DNA from: Marinomonas maritima
GTDB taxonomy: Bacteria > Pseudomonadota > Gammaproteobacteria > Pseudomonadales > Marinomonadaceae
Reading direction: 5' to 3'
DNA: 64,000 bases
Assembly (NCBI RefSeq): GCF_024435075.2
Contig: NZ_JAMZEG020000002.1
Span: 434,001 to 498,000 of the forward strand
Made by a program: the position numbers and the translations under genes. Shown here piece after piece: positions 54,401 to 63,924 of this stretch. The stretch's first letter is position 1. The number at the start of each line of letters is the position of its first letter. The notes under the pieces are model-generated. The model did no database searches and was not told the DNA's origin. It was given only the letters and a program-made list of their open reading frames with translations.

Positions 54401-55144
54401 TCAGGCTTTGTGTAGCGTGCTATGAAACAAAGCAACCGCCTTGTTATAACACTCTAAGGCGAGGGCTGGATCGTAACGATCGCCTTCGTCTCGCATGAAC
54501 GCATGTTGACCGTTAAACTCGTGCCACGTAAACAAGCGATCTGTCTCGATCAATTGTTGATAAATTTTCTGTCGACCTTGTGTTGAAACATGCGGATCTT
54601 GCTTGCCCCACACCATAACCAATTCCCCTTGAATGTCTTTGGTACGAGTGAAGGAGTCGTTGTCTTTTTCGCAAGGGATGGTGTTGGAGTGAATGTCAGT
54701 TGCATACAGGCAAAAAGCCGATTGGATACAAGGATTCAAAGCCGCTCGATATGCCAAATGACCGCCTAAGCAAACGCCCATCGCACCAAATTGGCCGGTG
54801 CAGTAATCTTCCTGTTCAAAGTAACCAATCATAGCAACAGTGTCGCTGTCGTGGGCTTCAAGCGTTTTAGTGAATTTGTCGGAGTTGCCTTTGTCTTTGC
54901 CTTCATCATCGTAGCCCAAGACGGTGCCAATTGGATTAAGCTCATGAAACACTTCTGGAACGATAACCACAAAACCATGCCCTGCCATCATCGCGGCGGA
55001 ACGAGCGATAGGTGCTGTTTGTTGGAAAATTTCAGAATAAAAGAAGATGCAAGGAAAGCGACCGTCGGCTTGAGGACGATAAACAGTACAGCGCATGGTG
55101 CCAGTTGGCGTGTTAATATCTTGATCGTGTCGTTGAATGATCAT
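54401..55144 (-). CDS. Dienelactone hydrolase-family esterase
   Basis: A 247-residue alpha/beta hydrolase. The nucleophile Cys lies in GAMGVCLGGHLAYRAAL (G-x-C-x-G), Asp in WGKQDPHVSTQ, and His in EFNGQHAFMRDEG, the DLH triad. It hydrolyses dienelactone or related esters. The ATG at 55144 is chosen because AAGGA lies 6 bases upstream; the frame extends to 55192 but without a good start. No catechol pathway genes are near, so the true substrate is unknown. Monocistronic and convergent with yaeQ. Confidence 0.88.
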   Translation of the reverse strand: MIIQRHDQDINTPTGTMRCTVYRPQADGRFPCIFFYSEIFQQTAPIARSAAMMAGHGFVVIVPEVFHELNPIGTVLGYDDEGKDKGNSDKFTKTLEAHDSDTVAMIGYFEQEDYCTGQFGAMGVCLGGHLAYRAALNPCIQSAFCLYATDIHSNTIPCEKDNDSFTRTKDIQGELVMVWGKQDPHVSTQGRQKIYQQLIETDRLFTWHEFNGQHAFMRDEGDRYDPALALECYNKAVALFHSTLHKA

Positions 55145-55287
55145 GGTTTTCCTTAAACGATTCGTTATTTTCCTACATGATATTCGACCCAAGACAGATG
55201 AGCTAGCAGTAAGCCGCGAATAATGTGCTTCGGAAAGGCTGAAAGTACTCGATTTAAAATCGACAAAAAAACAAGTGAGAAGAATGC

Positions 55288-56388
55288 GTGCGAATTTTAT
55301 TGATCAGCGCTTACGAAGCAAGCAGCCATAAGGCTTGGGCAAACACCTTAATGAACGGTCTGAGTGAGCATCGCTGGTGCTATTTGTCTTTACCTGCTCG
55401 ACATTTTGCTTGGCGTATTCGAGGCAATGCCATGAGTTTTGCTTTTGATCCTAGGTTCAAATCCACGCTGGAACAGCCTTATGATTTGGTGATCGCCACG
55501 TCGATGACGGATTGTGTTGGTCTAAAAGCTTTTTGCCCCGACTTACAAAATATTCCTTGGTTACTCTATTTTCACGAAAACCAATTTGCCTATCCTGCCA
55601 GTGACAAACAACAAGGTTTGATCGAAATGCAAATGGTGACTTTATACAGTGCTTTGGCGGCGGACTTATGTGTCTTTAATAGTCAGTTCAATAAAGATTC
55701 TTTTTTTGATGGTGCCCGAGCATTGTTAAAAAAACTACCTGATTACGTTTCACCAGATTGGTTGATCAATACTGAGCAAACATCGCAAGTACTGCCTGTG
55801 CCGCTGGATATTCAGAGTCAACCAGAAAAGAGCGGTAGTCTAACGCCAGTAGAAGCACAGACCATTAAATTGGTGTGGTCTGCGCGTTGGGAGTTTGATA
55901 AAGGACCAGACCGATTGCTTGCCATCTTAGAAGAGTTAGAGCGCCGCGATGTTGCTTATGAGATTGCGATACTTGGAGAGCAATTTCGTTCTATTCCAGA
56001 AGAGTTCAATCAGATCAAGGTCCAATTCTCACATCGTATTACGCAATTTGGCTTTGCTGAAAGTAGAGTAGGCTACTTGGCTTTTTTGGCGTCAGCCGAC
56101 ATTGTGCTGTCTACCGCGTTACATGAGTTTCAAGGTCTTTCTGTTCTTGAAGCGGTTGCACTTGGTTGTGTTCCTGTATTGCCCAATCGGCAGGTGTATC
56201 CTGAGCTATTTGGCGACGAATATTTGTATGCAAGTGACATTAAAAATACACAGATAGAGGCTAAAGCGGCGGTTGACCTAATTCAGCGTCTTGTTGTAAA
56301 TGCTCAAAAAGCCCCGTTTGTTAGTCAATATTTAGCGAAAGCGCTGCTACCACACTATGATGTGCTGATTAAGAAAATGAATGGCTAA
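55288..56388 (+). CDS. Queuosine-tRNA mannosyltransferase-like glycosyltransferase (DUF3524)
   Basis: A 366-residue GT-B protein. The N-terminal 170 residues match the DUF3524 region: LLISAYEASSHKAWANTLM, then LPARHFAWRIRGNAMSFAF and LLYFHENQFAYP. The C-terminal half is a GT4 fold: LVWSARWEFDKGPDRLLAIL and the acceptor/donor E-x7-E region LHEFQGLSVLEAVALGCVPVLP. The animal homologue (QTMAN/GTDC1) adds mannose to queuosine in tRNA-Asp. By family the bacterial protein may do the same, but no queuosine genes lie nearby, so the assignment is likely, not sure. A GTG start with GAGAAG upstream. Confidence 0.85.
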   Translation: MRILLISAYEASSHKAWANTLMNGLSEHRWCYLSLPARHFAWRIRGNAMSFAFDPRFKSTLEQPYDLVIATSMTDCVGLKAFCPDLQNIPWLLYFHENQFAYPASDKQQGLIEMQMVTLYSALAADLCVFNSQFNKDSFFDGARALLKKLPDYVSPDWLINTEQTSQVLPVPLDIQSQPEKSGSLTPVEAQTIKLVWSARWEFDKGPDRLLAILEELERRDVAYEIAILGEQFRSIPEEFNQIKVQFSHRITQFGFAESRVGYLAFLASADIVLSTALHEFQGLSVLEAVALGCVPVLPNRQVYPELFGDEYLYASDIKNTQIEAKAAVDLIQRLVVNAQKAPFVSQYLAKALLPHYDVLIKKMNG

Positions 56389-56682
56389 CGCGTTTGTTAT
56401 GTATAGACAACCTATCTTAATTTCCTAGTGCTGAATACCTTTCTTCATGTCAACAGCAAGGCATGCTGTCTATATTTGTTGTGTATTATTAGTGCATAAC
56501 GCTTTATTTTGCTCTTTACTTGTGCGATTCTCGCGGTGTTAGCGTTAAAAAATAAAAACAAAACTCTATTTATCTCTGTTTATAAAGCGGTGTTCATACA
56601 AATATTTTAAATGTATATACATGTTGGTATGTATGTTGCTTTTTACTTAGTGATTAATAACGTTCTCATAGGAAGTCACAAT
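56389..56682. other. Promoter region of the YjiH gene
   Basis: About 290 AT-rich bases. A 12-base palindrome ATGTATATACAT occurs at 56611-56622 and could be an operator. No gene is seen. Confidence 0.4.
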
Positions 56683-58002
56683 ATGAATGCAACAGATTCA
56701 ACCCCAAAAGGTCTATCACCGCTATCGCTTCTAAAGTTGGTAGTTTATAGCTGTATCGGTATTTTCTTCTTTTTTGTTCCCATCGACATTGGCGGTAAAG
56801 AAACAATTCCACTGGATCATATCGTTTCATGGCTAAGAAAAGACTTTGCTCAAGCCGCTGAAATTTATGCCGTTTTAGCCGTGCTTGCCGGTGGCGCATA
56901 TCCTTTCATTACAGGAAAGTGGCGTGTAAGCAAAACACAAACTGTCTTGTCTATTTTTAAAGTCTTGGGTGTTATCACAGCCTTGATGGCATTTTTATCG
57001 ATGGGTCCTGCGTTTTTATTCGAAAAGGACATGCTGCCATTCTTGTTTAGTAAATTGGTGGTTCCTGTAGGTTTAATTGTTCCTATTGGTGCGGTGTTTC
57101 TAGCCTTCTTAATTGGTTATGGCTTATTGGAATTTGCTGGCGTGCTTTTACAGCCGATCATGAAACCGCTCTTCAAAACACCGGGTAAGTCAGCGATTGA
57201 TGCGGTAGCGTCTTTTGTAGGAAGTTACTCCATCGGTTTGCTGATCACCAATCGAGTGTATAAATCGGGTCAGTATTCAGCAAAAGAAGCAGCGATTATC
57301 GCAACGGGCTTTTCCACAGTATCCGCAACCTTCATGGTGATTGTGGCGAAAACCCTTGGTTTGATGGACGTATGGAACGTGTTTTTCTGGGCTACGTTAT
57401 TGATCACCTTCGTCGTGACGGCCATCACGGTGCGTTTATTTCCGCTTAGCAAAATGGATGACACAGCAGAGCATCGTGAAATCGAAGTATTTGAACACTC
57501 GCGCTTTAAGCAAGCCTTATTGGAAGGTTTGGACGTGGCCAGCAATGCGGATTCTATTGGTCGTAACATTCTAAAAAACCTTAAAGAAGGCATGTTAATG
57601 GCGATGAGTATTTTGCCATCTATTATGTCTGTCGGTTTGTGTGGTTTGTTGTTAGCGAAATACACGCCTGTTTTCGAATGGATAGGGTATTTATTTTACC
57701 CGTTCGCTTGGATTGCCCAATTACCCGATCCAATGATGGTCGCTACAGCGTCTGCAACCGGCTTAGCAGAAATGTTTTTGCCCGCATTAATCGCAGCAAA
57801 AAGTGTGTTTGTGGTGAAGTTCGTTGTTGGTGTTGTATCTATCTCATCGATACTCTTTTTCTCCGCGTCGATTCCTTGCATCCTATCAACAGAGATTCCG
57901 TTGAATATTAAGCAAATGCTAATCGTTTGGTACCAACGTGTGGCGCTAACAATTTTGATCGCCTCGCCTGTTGCGTTTTGGGCAGAGCAATTCGTTCAAT
58001 AA
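56683..58002 (+). CDS. YjiH family membrane protein, nucleoside-recognition domains
   Basis: A 439-residue polytopic protein (about 10-11 helices) of the YjiH type, with nucleoside-recognition (Gate) domains. Family-typical segments are KSAIDAVASFVGSYSIGLLI, then AAIIATGFSTVSATFMVIVA in the first half and MVATASATGLAEMFLPALIA in the second. The frame is open from 56611, but ATG at 56683 has GGAAG 8 bases upstream and fits the start of the family. The transported compound is unknown. It may be a nucleoside or other small solute; I cannot tell. Confidence 0.82.
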   Translation: MNATDSTPKGLSPLSLLKLVVYSCIGIFFFFVPIDIGGKETIPLDHIVSWLRKDFAQAAEIYAVLAVLAGGAYPFITGKWRVSKTQTVLSIFKVLGVITALMAFLSMGPAFLFEKDMLPFLFSKLVVPVGLIVPIGAVFLAFLIGYGLLEFAGVLLQPIMKPLFKTPGKSAIDAVASFVGSYSIGLLITNRVYKSGQYSAKEAAIIATGFSTVSATFMVIVAKTLGLMDVWNVFFWATLLITFVVTAITVRLFPLSKMDDTAEHREIEVFEHSRFKQALLEGLDVASNADSIGRNILKNLKEGMLMAMSILPSIMSVGLCGLLLAKYTPVFEWIGYLFYPFAWIAQLPDPMMVATASATGLAEMFLPALIAAKSVFVVKFVVGVVSISSILFFSASIPCILSTEIPLNIKQMLIVWYQRVALTILIASPVAFWAEQFVQ

Positions 58003-58030
58003 CACGCCACTTACTTTAGTCACTAAAGCA

Positions 58031-58067
58031 AAAATAAAACACGTCGCATTGGCGTGTTTTATTTTTT
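58031..58067. terminator. Terminator after the YjiH gene
   Basis: AAAATAAAACACG (58031-58043) pairs with CGTGTTTTATTTT (58053-58065). It lies before the AhpD-like gene. Confidence 0.82.
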
Positions 58068-58165
58068 GTGCGCCATTATTTTTTCTGAAATGTCGATTTT
58101 CTTCAATTTTAAAAAATATTCTATCGCTAAGATTGAACCTCAAATTTAATGTATTAGAGGTTTTT

Positions 58166-58621
58166 ATGTTGGAACGTATTAATTATTATGCAGCGGCACC
58201 AGATGCTATGGAGATTTTATTTAAACAAGAAAGTATTTTAGGTGAGCAGTTTAGTGGCATACCAACATTGGGTATGACCATTTGGGAATTGGTCAAGTTA
58301 CGTGTTTCGCAAATCAATCAATGTGCTTTTTGTTTGGATATGCACAGTACCCAAGCGTTAGAAATGGGGGAGACTTACGAGCGAATGATTGCACTCAATG
58401 CGTGGCAAGATTCATCGTTGTTTTCAGAGAAGGAGCGTTATGCTTTAGCGTTGGCTGAGCTTCTCGTAGCCGGACATTCTGTCGACGATGCTAAATATGA
58501 AGAAATGCTGGCTACCTTTGGTGAATCTGGACTAACCTATTTGATCATAGCGATAAACGCCATCTCTAGTTGGAATCGAATGGTAAAAGTATTCAAACCT
58601 AAGGTGGGTAGTTACCGTTGA
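58166..58621 (+). CDS. AhpD-like / carboxymuconolactone decarboxylase family protein
   Basis: A 151-residue helical protein with the AhpD redox motif CAFC in QINQCAFCLDMHSTQA and the following ALEMGETYERMIALNAWQ. Such proteins act as peroxidase partners or reductases; a decarboxylase role is only a family name. The start ATG at 58166 has AGAGG 5 bases upstream; the frame extends to 57971 across the terminator. It lies 42 bases ahead of an AraC regulator, a common pairing in which the regulator controls it. Confidence 0.88.
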   Translation: MLERINYYAAAPDAMEILFKQESILGEQFSGIPTLGMTIWELVKLRVSQINQCAFCLDMHSTQALEMGETYERMIALNAWQDSSLFSEKERYALALAELLVAGHSVDDAKYEEMLATFGESGLTYLIIAINAISSWNRMVKVFKPKVGSYR

Positions 58622-58663
58622 AAAAAGAAACTTTTCAACGGATTGGTACATTAGGAGACTAAT

Positions 58664-59461
58664 ATGACATCGCCCTTGTTGTTTGACATCATTTTCCCAC
58701 AGGGGCCTCTGTCTACATGGTTACAGGCTATTTGGTCGGCACAAATTCCGATGGATCAAAAAAGTGTCACTCGCCGCTTAATTGCTGATGCCGGTAGTGG
58801 TTTGCTGTTTAACCTTGGGCAACCTATTTCTATTGATCATCGGCTATTCAGTGACCAAGTGATGTTCCAACCGACTAATAAGCAGGCGCATATTATTCAG
58901 TTATCGCCGGGGACTGAATTAGTTGGTGTGCGATTCCAACCCGGAATGGGTCGTCTATTCTTGGAGAAAATGGATGAAGGCAGTGTGATTTCAGACTCTC
59001 CCCAGACGTCTGTATTCATCCAATCTGTCTTTAAAAAACTAGAGATAAGCCTTAATGCCAAACAGCGAATGTCGTTGTTAAACGAGGTGTTTGATAATGC
59101 GGTTGATAGCATGAATCACCTTCCTGATTTTGTAGAGCAAGCGACCGAGTTGTTACAACAATCTTCAAAAGTGGACATGTTAGGGATGCTCCCTCTTAGT
59201 CAGCGTCAAATCGAGCGACAGTTCCAGAGTCGGTTGAGCATGTCTCCAAAATATTTTCAACGATTGAGGCGAGTCAGAGCCGTACTTCTTGCCTTACAGC
59301 AACCTAGAAAACACACAAAACTAGCAGAGCTCGCTCTAGAATACGGCTTTGCTGATCAAGCTCATATGACGCGTGAATGTCATCTAATTGCGGGTATTAC
59401 ACCATCTCGCTATATTAAAGGTAAGCTGGAGCAGGAGCTCTCAGAACAGGCGCATCGATAA
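58664..59461 (+). CDS. AraC-family regulator (DUF6597 N-terminal domain)
   Basis: A 265-residue regulator. The N-terminal 130 residues carry a DUF6597-type beta domain: SGLLFNLGQPISIDHRLFSDQ and LVGVRFQPGMGRLFLEK. The C-terminal 90 residues have the AraC double helix-turn-helix with LSQRQIERQFQSRLSMSPKY and LAELALEYGFADQAHMTREC ending TPSRY. It is likely to control the upstream AhpD-like gene. The inducer is not apparent. Ribosome site AGGAG. Confidence 0.88.
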   Translation: MTSPLLFDIIFPQGPLSTWLQAIWSAQIPMDQKSVTRRLIADAGSGLLFNLGQPISIDHRLFSDQVMFQPTNKQAHIIQLSPGTELVGVRFQPGMGRLFLEKMDEGSVISDSPQTSVFIQSVFKKLEISLNAKQRMSLLNEVFDNAVDSMNHLPDFVEQATELLQQSSKVDMLGMLPLSQRQIERQFQSRLSMSPKYFQRLRRVRAVLLALQQPRKHTKLAELALEYGFADQAHMTRECHLIAGITPSRYIKGKLEQELSEQAHR

Positions 59462-59514
59462 AAAAGTATTTTTTTCATTGGTGCGAGTCACATGCTTCAC
59501 TTATCATCCCAACA

Positions 59515-60249
59515 ATGACCTCAACATTTCAGTATAAATCCGTTTATCTTCCCGTTTTCCTTGTGCTATGGCTGGGTTTGTTTTTAGACAGCCAAGTGGT
59601 GGTGGCCCGTCTGGAGTACGGTCAATGGCTGACCAACGGATTGGTTTTATTGTGTTTCATTTGGGTGTATTTCAGCGTCACACGAAAAATAAAAAAGCTG
59701 ATGTTGTATGGTGTCGGTTTGGCCTTTTTGGGTGAAGTCGTTTTTTCGATTATTTTAGGTATGTATGAATATCGTTTAGCGAATGTCCCGATTTATGTGC
59801 CTTTGGGACACAGTTTGGTTTACGCTGCGGTGTTTTATATACACAAAGAAAAAGTTATTCAACGCCATAAAGTGATGATCACCTCGGTGTTGTATTGGGG
59901 AATGATTGTTTATTCCAGTCTTTGGTTAATCTTCGATCAAGACTTGCTTGGCTTTCTTTGTATGCTAGCAGTGGTGTTACTGCTGAAGAAGAAAACGGGG
60001 AATGAGTTGTTCTTTCTCATTATGTTTTTCATGGTGGTGTATTTGGAGTTGCTTGGTACTTATTACGATTGTTGGGTTTGGCCTGATACGTGGTTTTCAA
60101 CAATCTCTTTTATTACTAGTAGCAATCCACCAAGCGGTATCAGTGTTTTCTATTTTGGTTTCGACATCGGTTGTTTGTGGATGTATAAAAAACTCAATAG
60201 TCAGAACTGGAAACGAATGAAATCGATTCGGCTTTTAAGAAATTCTTAG
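59515..60249 (+). CDS. Uncharacterised multi-helix membrane protein
   Basis: A 244-residue protein with about seven hydrophobic segments. A conserved-looking core is YEYRLANVPIYVPLGHSLVY in the middle, and TYYDCWVWPDTWFS near the end, the latter with PPSGISVFYFG. These motifs look like catalytic or cofactor residues inside a membrane domain, but I cannot name a family. A basic tail follows (NWKRMKSIRLLRNS). It starts about 50 bases after the AraC stop and could share its transcript. The ribosome site is weak. Confidence 0.7.
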   Translation: MTSTFQYKSVYLPVFLVLWLGLFLDSQVVVARLEYGQWLTNGLVLLCFIWVYFSVTRKIKKLMLYGVGLAFLGEVVFSIILGMYEYRLANVPIYVPLGHSLVYAAVFYIHKEKVIQRHKVMITSVLYWGMIVYSSLWLIFDQDLLGFLCMLAVVLLLKKKTGNELFFLIMFFMVVYLELLGTYYDCWVWPDTWFSTISFITSSNPPSGISVFYFGFDIGCLWMYKKLNSQNWKRMKSIRLLRNS

Positions 60250-60348
60250 GCAAACAATACCCTAAAACAACAAGACGTAAAGAATAGCCTTTACATGGCA
60301 CCGCTCGTGACGCCGAGCAAAGACCTCAAATACATGTCGTATCAATCG

Positions 60349-61656
60349 TTAGCTTTTTAAAGCCCCGCCTTGATCTAAAAGCAACTCACGTAGTTTACAA
60401 AAAACCTCAGAGGATTGACGAACGCCATCGTGCTCGTAACTGTTTGTTAGCCACACTTGTGTACTACCGACGTGCTTGGCTGTCGCCATAGAAAGCGCCT
60501 GTGGCACATACATGTCGTTGTAATAAACAGCTGCGACAACGGGCACTTTATTTTGCGCAAGCTTGTCGAGGTCGTAAAGCGGCGCATAATCCTGGTAGTC
60601 AGCAAGGGCGTTAGCGGCCCCAGCAAAAGGGCGTAATGACGTAATTTGCTCAAACATCCACGGGTACATCATTTCCCCTGTTAACATTAAAGGGGAATGA
60701 TCAGCATGGAATTCGTTGTATTGTCCTCGAAGCTGTTCTGCTGCCCAGCGGGTGCTCTCGTTAGGCCGACCATAGATACTCTCATGAATCACCGCAAAAA
60801 GAGGGCCTTCGTGATAATTGGTCAAGTTCATGGCTTGCTCTAGAAATACATCGCTGAGTTGAGTTTTATCGCTGCCAGCAAAGGCTTCGTCAATAAACCA
60901 ATGAACTTGATCGATCCCGGGTCCCATGCCTAAAAGAATACCAATACTTTGGAATCGTTCTAGTGTGAGTACATCACCATCGGGTAAAAGTACTTTCTCG
61001 CTCGTTAGGCACGTTGCAATTTTCGCCATGGTCTTAGCGTCATCAGGGTAACGAGCATAATAGTCTTGATTCTTTTCTATCACGCTCTGATACGTTAGCT
61101 GATAAACATCGTGTGCCGAGGCTTCTAAACCAACAAGCCCTCCTGTGATATAACAAGCAGCAAGACCTTCTGGCGCTTGGGATAAATACGCGAGGGTAAT
61201 AAAGCCACCATAACTTTGACCCAATGTTTCAAATAAACGACCTGCATAAACCGTTTTACGAAGGTGCTCGCAATCCGCCACAATACTGTCGGCACGAAAT
61301 TTAAGCAGATAATCTCGGCCTTCTTCAGCAGACAGTTTACTAATCAGATGTTTATCAACACGACTACTTCTACCTGTGCCTCGTTGATCGATTAAAATGA
61401 CGCGGTGAGTTTTTAATGCTTCGACCATCCAAGGCAGTGAATCTGGCATGGGACGAGGGGATTTCCCACCAGGACCGCCTTGTAAAAATAGCAGCAATGG
61501 CAGTTCGTCATCAGCTCGGTTCAAGCTCACGACTTCGCGGGCAAAGAGTATAATGCTTGGGCTGGTGGTGGGTGATTGCCAATCCAGAGGAACCTCTAGT
61601 TCATAATCGGTAATGAGCATTCCTTTCATTTTGTATTGCTTATTTACAGCGTTCAT
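60349..61656 (-). CDS. Proline iminopeptidase-like S33 alpha/beta hydrolase
   Basis: A 435-residue peptidase of the S33 family. Oxyanion-hole region FLQGGPGGKSPRPMP near residue 58, then RGTGRSSRVD, nucleophile Ser in LGQSYGGFITLAYL, a helical cap, and probable His in NSYEHDGVRQ near the end. This form is longer (about 430 residues) than PIP of Neisseria or Xanthomonas and matches the prolyl aminopeptidase group of Serratia/Aeromonas type. It releases N-terminal proline. ATG at 61656 has AGGGGA upstream. It is next to an ATPase gene (25-base gap), perhaps one transcript. Confidence 0.87.
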   Translation of the reverse strand: MNAVNKQYKMKGMLITDYELEVPLDWQSPTTSPSIILFAREVVSLNRADDELPLLLFLQGGPGGKSPRPMPDSLPWMVEALKTHRVILIDQRGTGRSSRVDKHLISKLSAEEGRDYLLKFRADSIVADCEHLRKTVYAGRLFETLGQSYGGFITLAYLSQAPEGLAACYITGGLVGLEASAHDVYQLTYQSVIEKNQDYYARYPDDAKTMAKIATCLTSEKVLLPDGDVLTLERFQSIGILLGMGPGIDQVHWFIDEAFAGSDKTQLSDVFLEQAMNLTNYHEGPLFAVIHESIYGRPNESTRWAAEQLRGQYNEFHADHSPLMLTGEMMYPWMFEQITSLRPFAGAANALADYQDYAPLYDLDKLAQNKVPVVAAVYYNDMYVPQALSMATAKHVGSTQVWLTNSYEHDGVRQSSEVFCKLRELLLDQGGALKS

Positions 61657-61681
61657 TCTATCCCCTTTTTTTCTATGTACT

Positions 61682-62434
61682 TTATTCCGTCGTAAAGAGC
61701 TCTTTAAGCATTGGCTCTGGGTTATTTAGGAATGCTTTGGTGACTTCATAATGTTCAGTATCTTCGTATTTTATTGGGTAAATTCCCGTTTTATCGATCT
61801 GATAAATTTTCGCTCCTGGATACGCCATAAGAATCGGTGAGTGTGTTGCTATAATAAATTGCGAGTGATCATTGATTAGTTGATGCATTCGACTTAATAC
61901 AGCCAATTGTCTTGTCGGGGAGAGCGCGGCTTCTGGCTCGTCAAGGAGATAAAGCCCATTTCCCCCGAAGCGTTTCAGCATAAGTGCTAGAAAAGATTCA
62001 CCGTGGGATTGTTGATGCAATGATTTTCCACCATAGCTGTATTTAATTTGGGTACCTAAACTGGGCTCTTCATCCAATTCATCAATATTGGTAGCAACGT
62101 TATAGAAACTCTCCGCTCGAAGAAAAAAACCATCTCGGTAGCGTTTAAAAGATTTTGAAAGGCGAAGGTAGCTGTGTAGATCTGAATGCGTGTTGCGAGT
62201 ACCAAAGTTGAAGTTTTTGGTGCCGCCTTCTGCATTGAACCCTAAGCTGACAGCGATCGCTTCGAGCAGGGTCGATTTGCCACTGCCATTTTCGCCGACA
62301 AAAATGGTTACTTCTTTATCAAACTCAATAAAATCTAGCTCTTTTACCGCAGGGATAGAAAAAGGATAAACGTCGAAAGAGTCGATCAACTCTCTTTTTA
62401 ATTCGATTGTTTTTAAATACGGTAGCGGTTCCAT
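61682..62434 (-). CDS. Predicted AAA/ABC-type ATPase (COG3910-like)
   Basis: A 250-residue soluble ATPase. Walker A is GENGSGKSTLLEAIA at residues 47-61, the ABC signature-like motif is QSHGESFLALM, Walker B is GLYLLDEPEAALSP, and the switch His is in FIIATHSPIL. It is SMC/ABC-like without membrane domains, similar to overcoming-lysogenization-defect ATPases without a nuclease. The function is not known. The ATG at 62434 has weak ribosome complementarity. It precedes the peptidase gene in the same direction. Confidence 0.85.
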   Translation of the reverse strand: MEPLPYLKTIELKRELIDSFDVYPFSIPAVKELDFIEFDKEVTIFVGENGSGKSTLLEAIAVSLGFNAEGGTKNFNFGTRNTHSDLHSYLRLSKSFKRYRDGFFLRAESFYNVATNIDELDEEPSLGTQIKYSYGGKSLHQQSHGESFLALMLKRFGGNGLYLLDEPEAALSPTRQLAVLSRMHQLINDHSQFIIATHSPILMAYPGAKIYQIDKTGIYPIKYEDTEHYEVTKAFLNNPEPMLKELFTTE

Positions 62435-62494
62435 GCTGCTCTCTACTCATGCTACTGGTTAGTGAGGTGTATCATAGCCTTTGTTTACACGAAA

Positions 62495-62518
62495 AAAGAG
62501 CCTCAAATGAGACTCTTT
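62495..62518 (-). terminator. Terminator of the aldehyde dehydrogenase gene
   Basis: AAAGAGCCTC pairs with GAGACTCTTT (one mismatch), with a T run on the minus strand. It follows the stop at 62551 by about 30 bases. Confidence 0.7.
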
Positions 62519-62550
62519 AGATAATTCTTAAACACGATAGCAATATAAAG

Positions 62551-63918
62551 TTAGGCTACCCAAATCTGTTGTACATTGACGAACTCTCGAATTCCTTGTG
62601 GGCCAAGCTCGCGGCCATACCCTGATTTTCCAATACCGCCAGACGGTAAGCGAGGGTCACTTTTGACGATACCGTTCACCGCAATTTGTCCCGATTGTAA
62701 GGTATTAATCGCTTGATCAATGATGGTTTGGTTTCGTGTCCAAATACTGGCGCCTAAGCCGTATTCCGTATTGTTGGCCAGTTCAAGGGCTTGGTCTATG
62801 TCTTTAATCGGACTGATGCTTAGCACTGGGCCAAAGGTTTCCTCATCAAAGGCGGCCATGCCGGGTTTCATGTCCACCAGCAGAGTCGGTGGATAAAAGA
62901 AGCCTGAGCGAGAGGGTAAATCCCCCCCCACTAAGCAACGTGCTCCAGCGTCGATGCTCTGTGTTACTTGGAGATGGAGTTGGTCTCGTAAATCCTCTCG
63001 AGCCAATGGCCCTAGATTCGTACTTTCATCTGTTGGATCACCACACTTTAGTTTGCTAAAGCGCTGTCGTAACGCTTCGCATACCTCATCGTAAATTGTC
63101 TGTTCGACGAACAAGCGCTTCACGGAAATACACGACTGCCCCGCATTGACCATCCGCGACAGCGTAATCACATTTAGGGCTTTCTCTAAATCTGCATCCG
63201 CCATTAAGATGCAAGGATCGGAGCCACCTAACTCAAGCACCGCGGGTTTTAATCCTGCGGCAGCCTGTGATGCAATGGATTGCCCAGCCTTACTTGAGCC
63301 AGTAAAAGACACGGCTTTAACAAGAGGGTGATCGATCATTTTACTCGCTACCGAATTCGGTACGGTTAAATTTGTCACCACGTTTTCTGGTACGCCGGCG
63401 TGATAAAAACACTCCATTAATTTCTTCGCTGTGGCAGGCACATTTGGATCGGCTTTTAACACGCAGGTGTTGCCCGCCATCAACGTGGGGGCAAGAAATC
63501 GTAACGCCAACCAAACAGGTGCGTTCCAAGGCAAAATCCCCAATACGGTGCCAAGAGGAGGGTATTGCACATAACTGTGACTAGCATCCGATTCCAGTGT
63601 TTCGGGTGCTAAAAAAGTCGCGGCGTTTTCGGCGTAATACTCGGCACACCATGCGCTTTTTTCTACTTCAGCAAGACCTTCTTTAATAGGCTTGCCCATT
63701 TCTAAGGCCATTAAATCCGCAAGCTCGGCCTTGTTGTTACGCAAAGTGGCAGCGACAGCCTGTAACATTGTCGCACGCTTCGCCATGCTTTTTTCTTTCC
63801 ATTGAGTAAACCCCTCTGCCACGCTATTGATGGCGGAATGAGCTTGTTCTAAAGTCATTGCTGGACAAGGGGGTAAAGCTTGTCCAGTGGTTGGGTTCGT
63901 TGTTTCTAGCATAGTCAC
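62551..63918 (-). CDS. NAD(P)-dependent aldehyde dehydrogenase, succinate-semialdehyde type
   Basis: A 455-residue ALDH. The cofactor region is LGILPWNAPVWLALRFLAPT, then VSFTGSSKAGQSIASQAAAG, the catalytic Glu is in AVLELGGSDPCIL and the catalytic Cys in MVNAGQSCISVKRL. The length and the tail (SGYGRELGPQGIREFVNVQQIWV) match succinate-semialdehyde dehydrogenases of the Sad type. The substrate is predicted from family and may differ. The ATG at 63918 has GAGGTGACT upstream. It is just 7 bases downstream of another minus-strand gene that is cut at the window edge. Confidence 0.87.
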   Translation of the reverse strand: MTMLETTNPTTGQALPPCPAMTLEQAHSAINSVAEGFTQWKEKSMAKRATMLQAVAATLRNNKAELADLMALEMGKPIKEGLAEVEKSAWCAEYYAENAATFLAPETLESDASHSYVQYPPLGTVLGILPWNAPVWLALRFLAPTLMAGNTCVLKADPNVPATAKKLMECFYHAGVPENVVTNLTVPNSVASKMIDHPLVKAVSFTGSSKAGQSIASQAAAGLKPAVLELGGSDPCILMADADLEKALNVITLSRMVNAGQSCISVKRLFVEQTIYDEVCEALRQRFSKLKCGDPTDESTNLGPLAREDLRDQLHLQVTQSIDAGARCLVGGDLPSRSGFFYPPTLLVDMKPGMAAFDEETFGPVLSISPIKDIDQALELANNTEYGLGASIWTRNQTIIDQAINTLQSGQIAVNGIVKSDPRLPSGGIGKSGYGRELGPQGIREFVNVQQIWVA

Positions 63919-63924
63919 CTCTTA

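Noticed and set aside
57971..58165. N-terminal extension of the AhpD-like frame
   Set aside because: It runs through the end of YjiH and a strong terminator. The ATG at 58166 has a good ribosome site and fits the family start.
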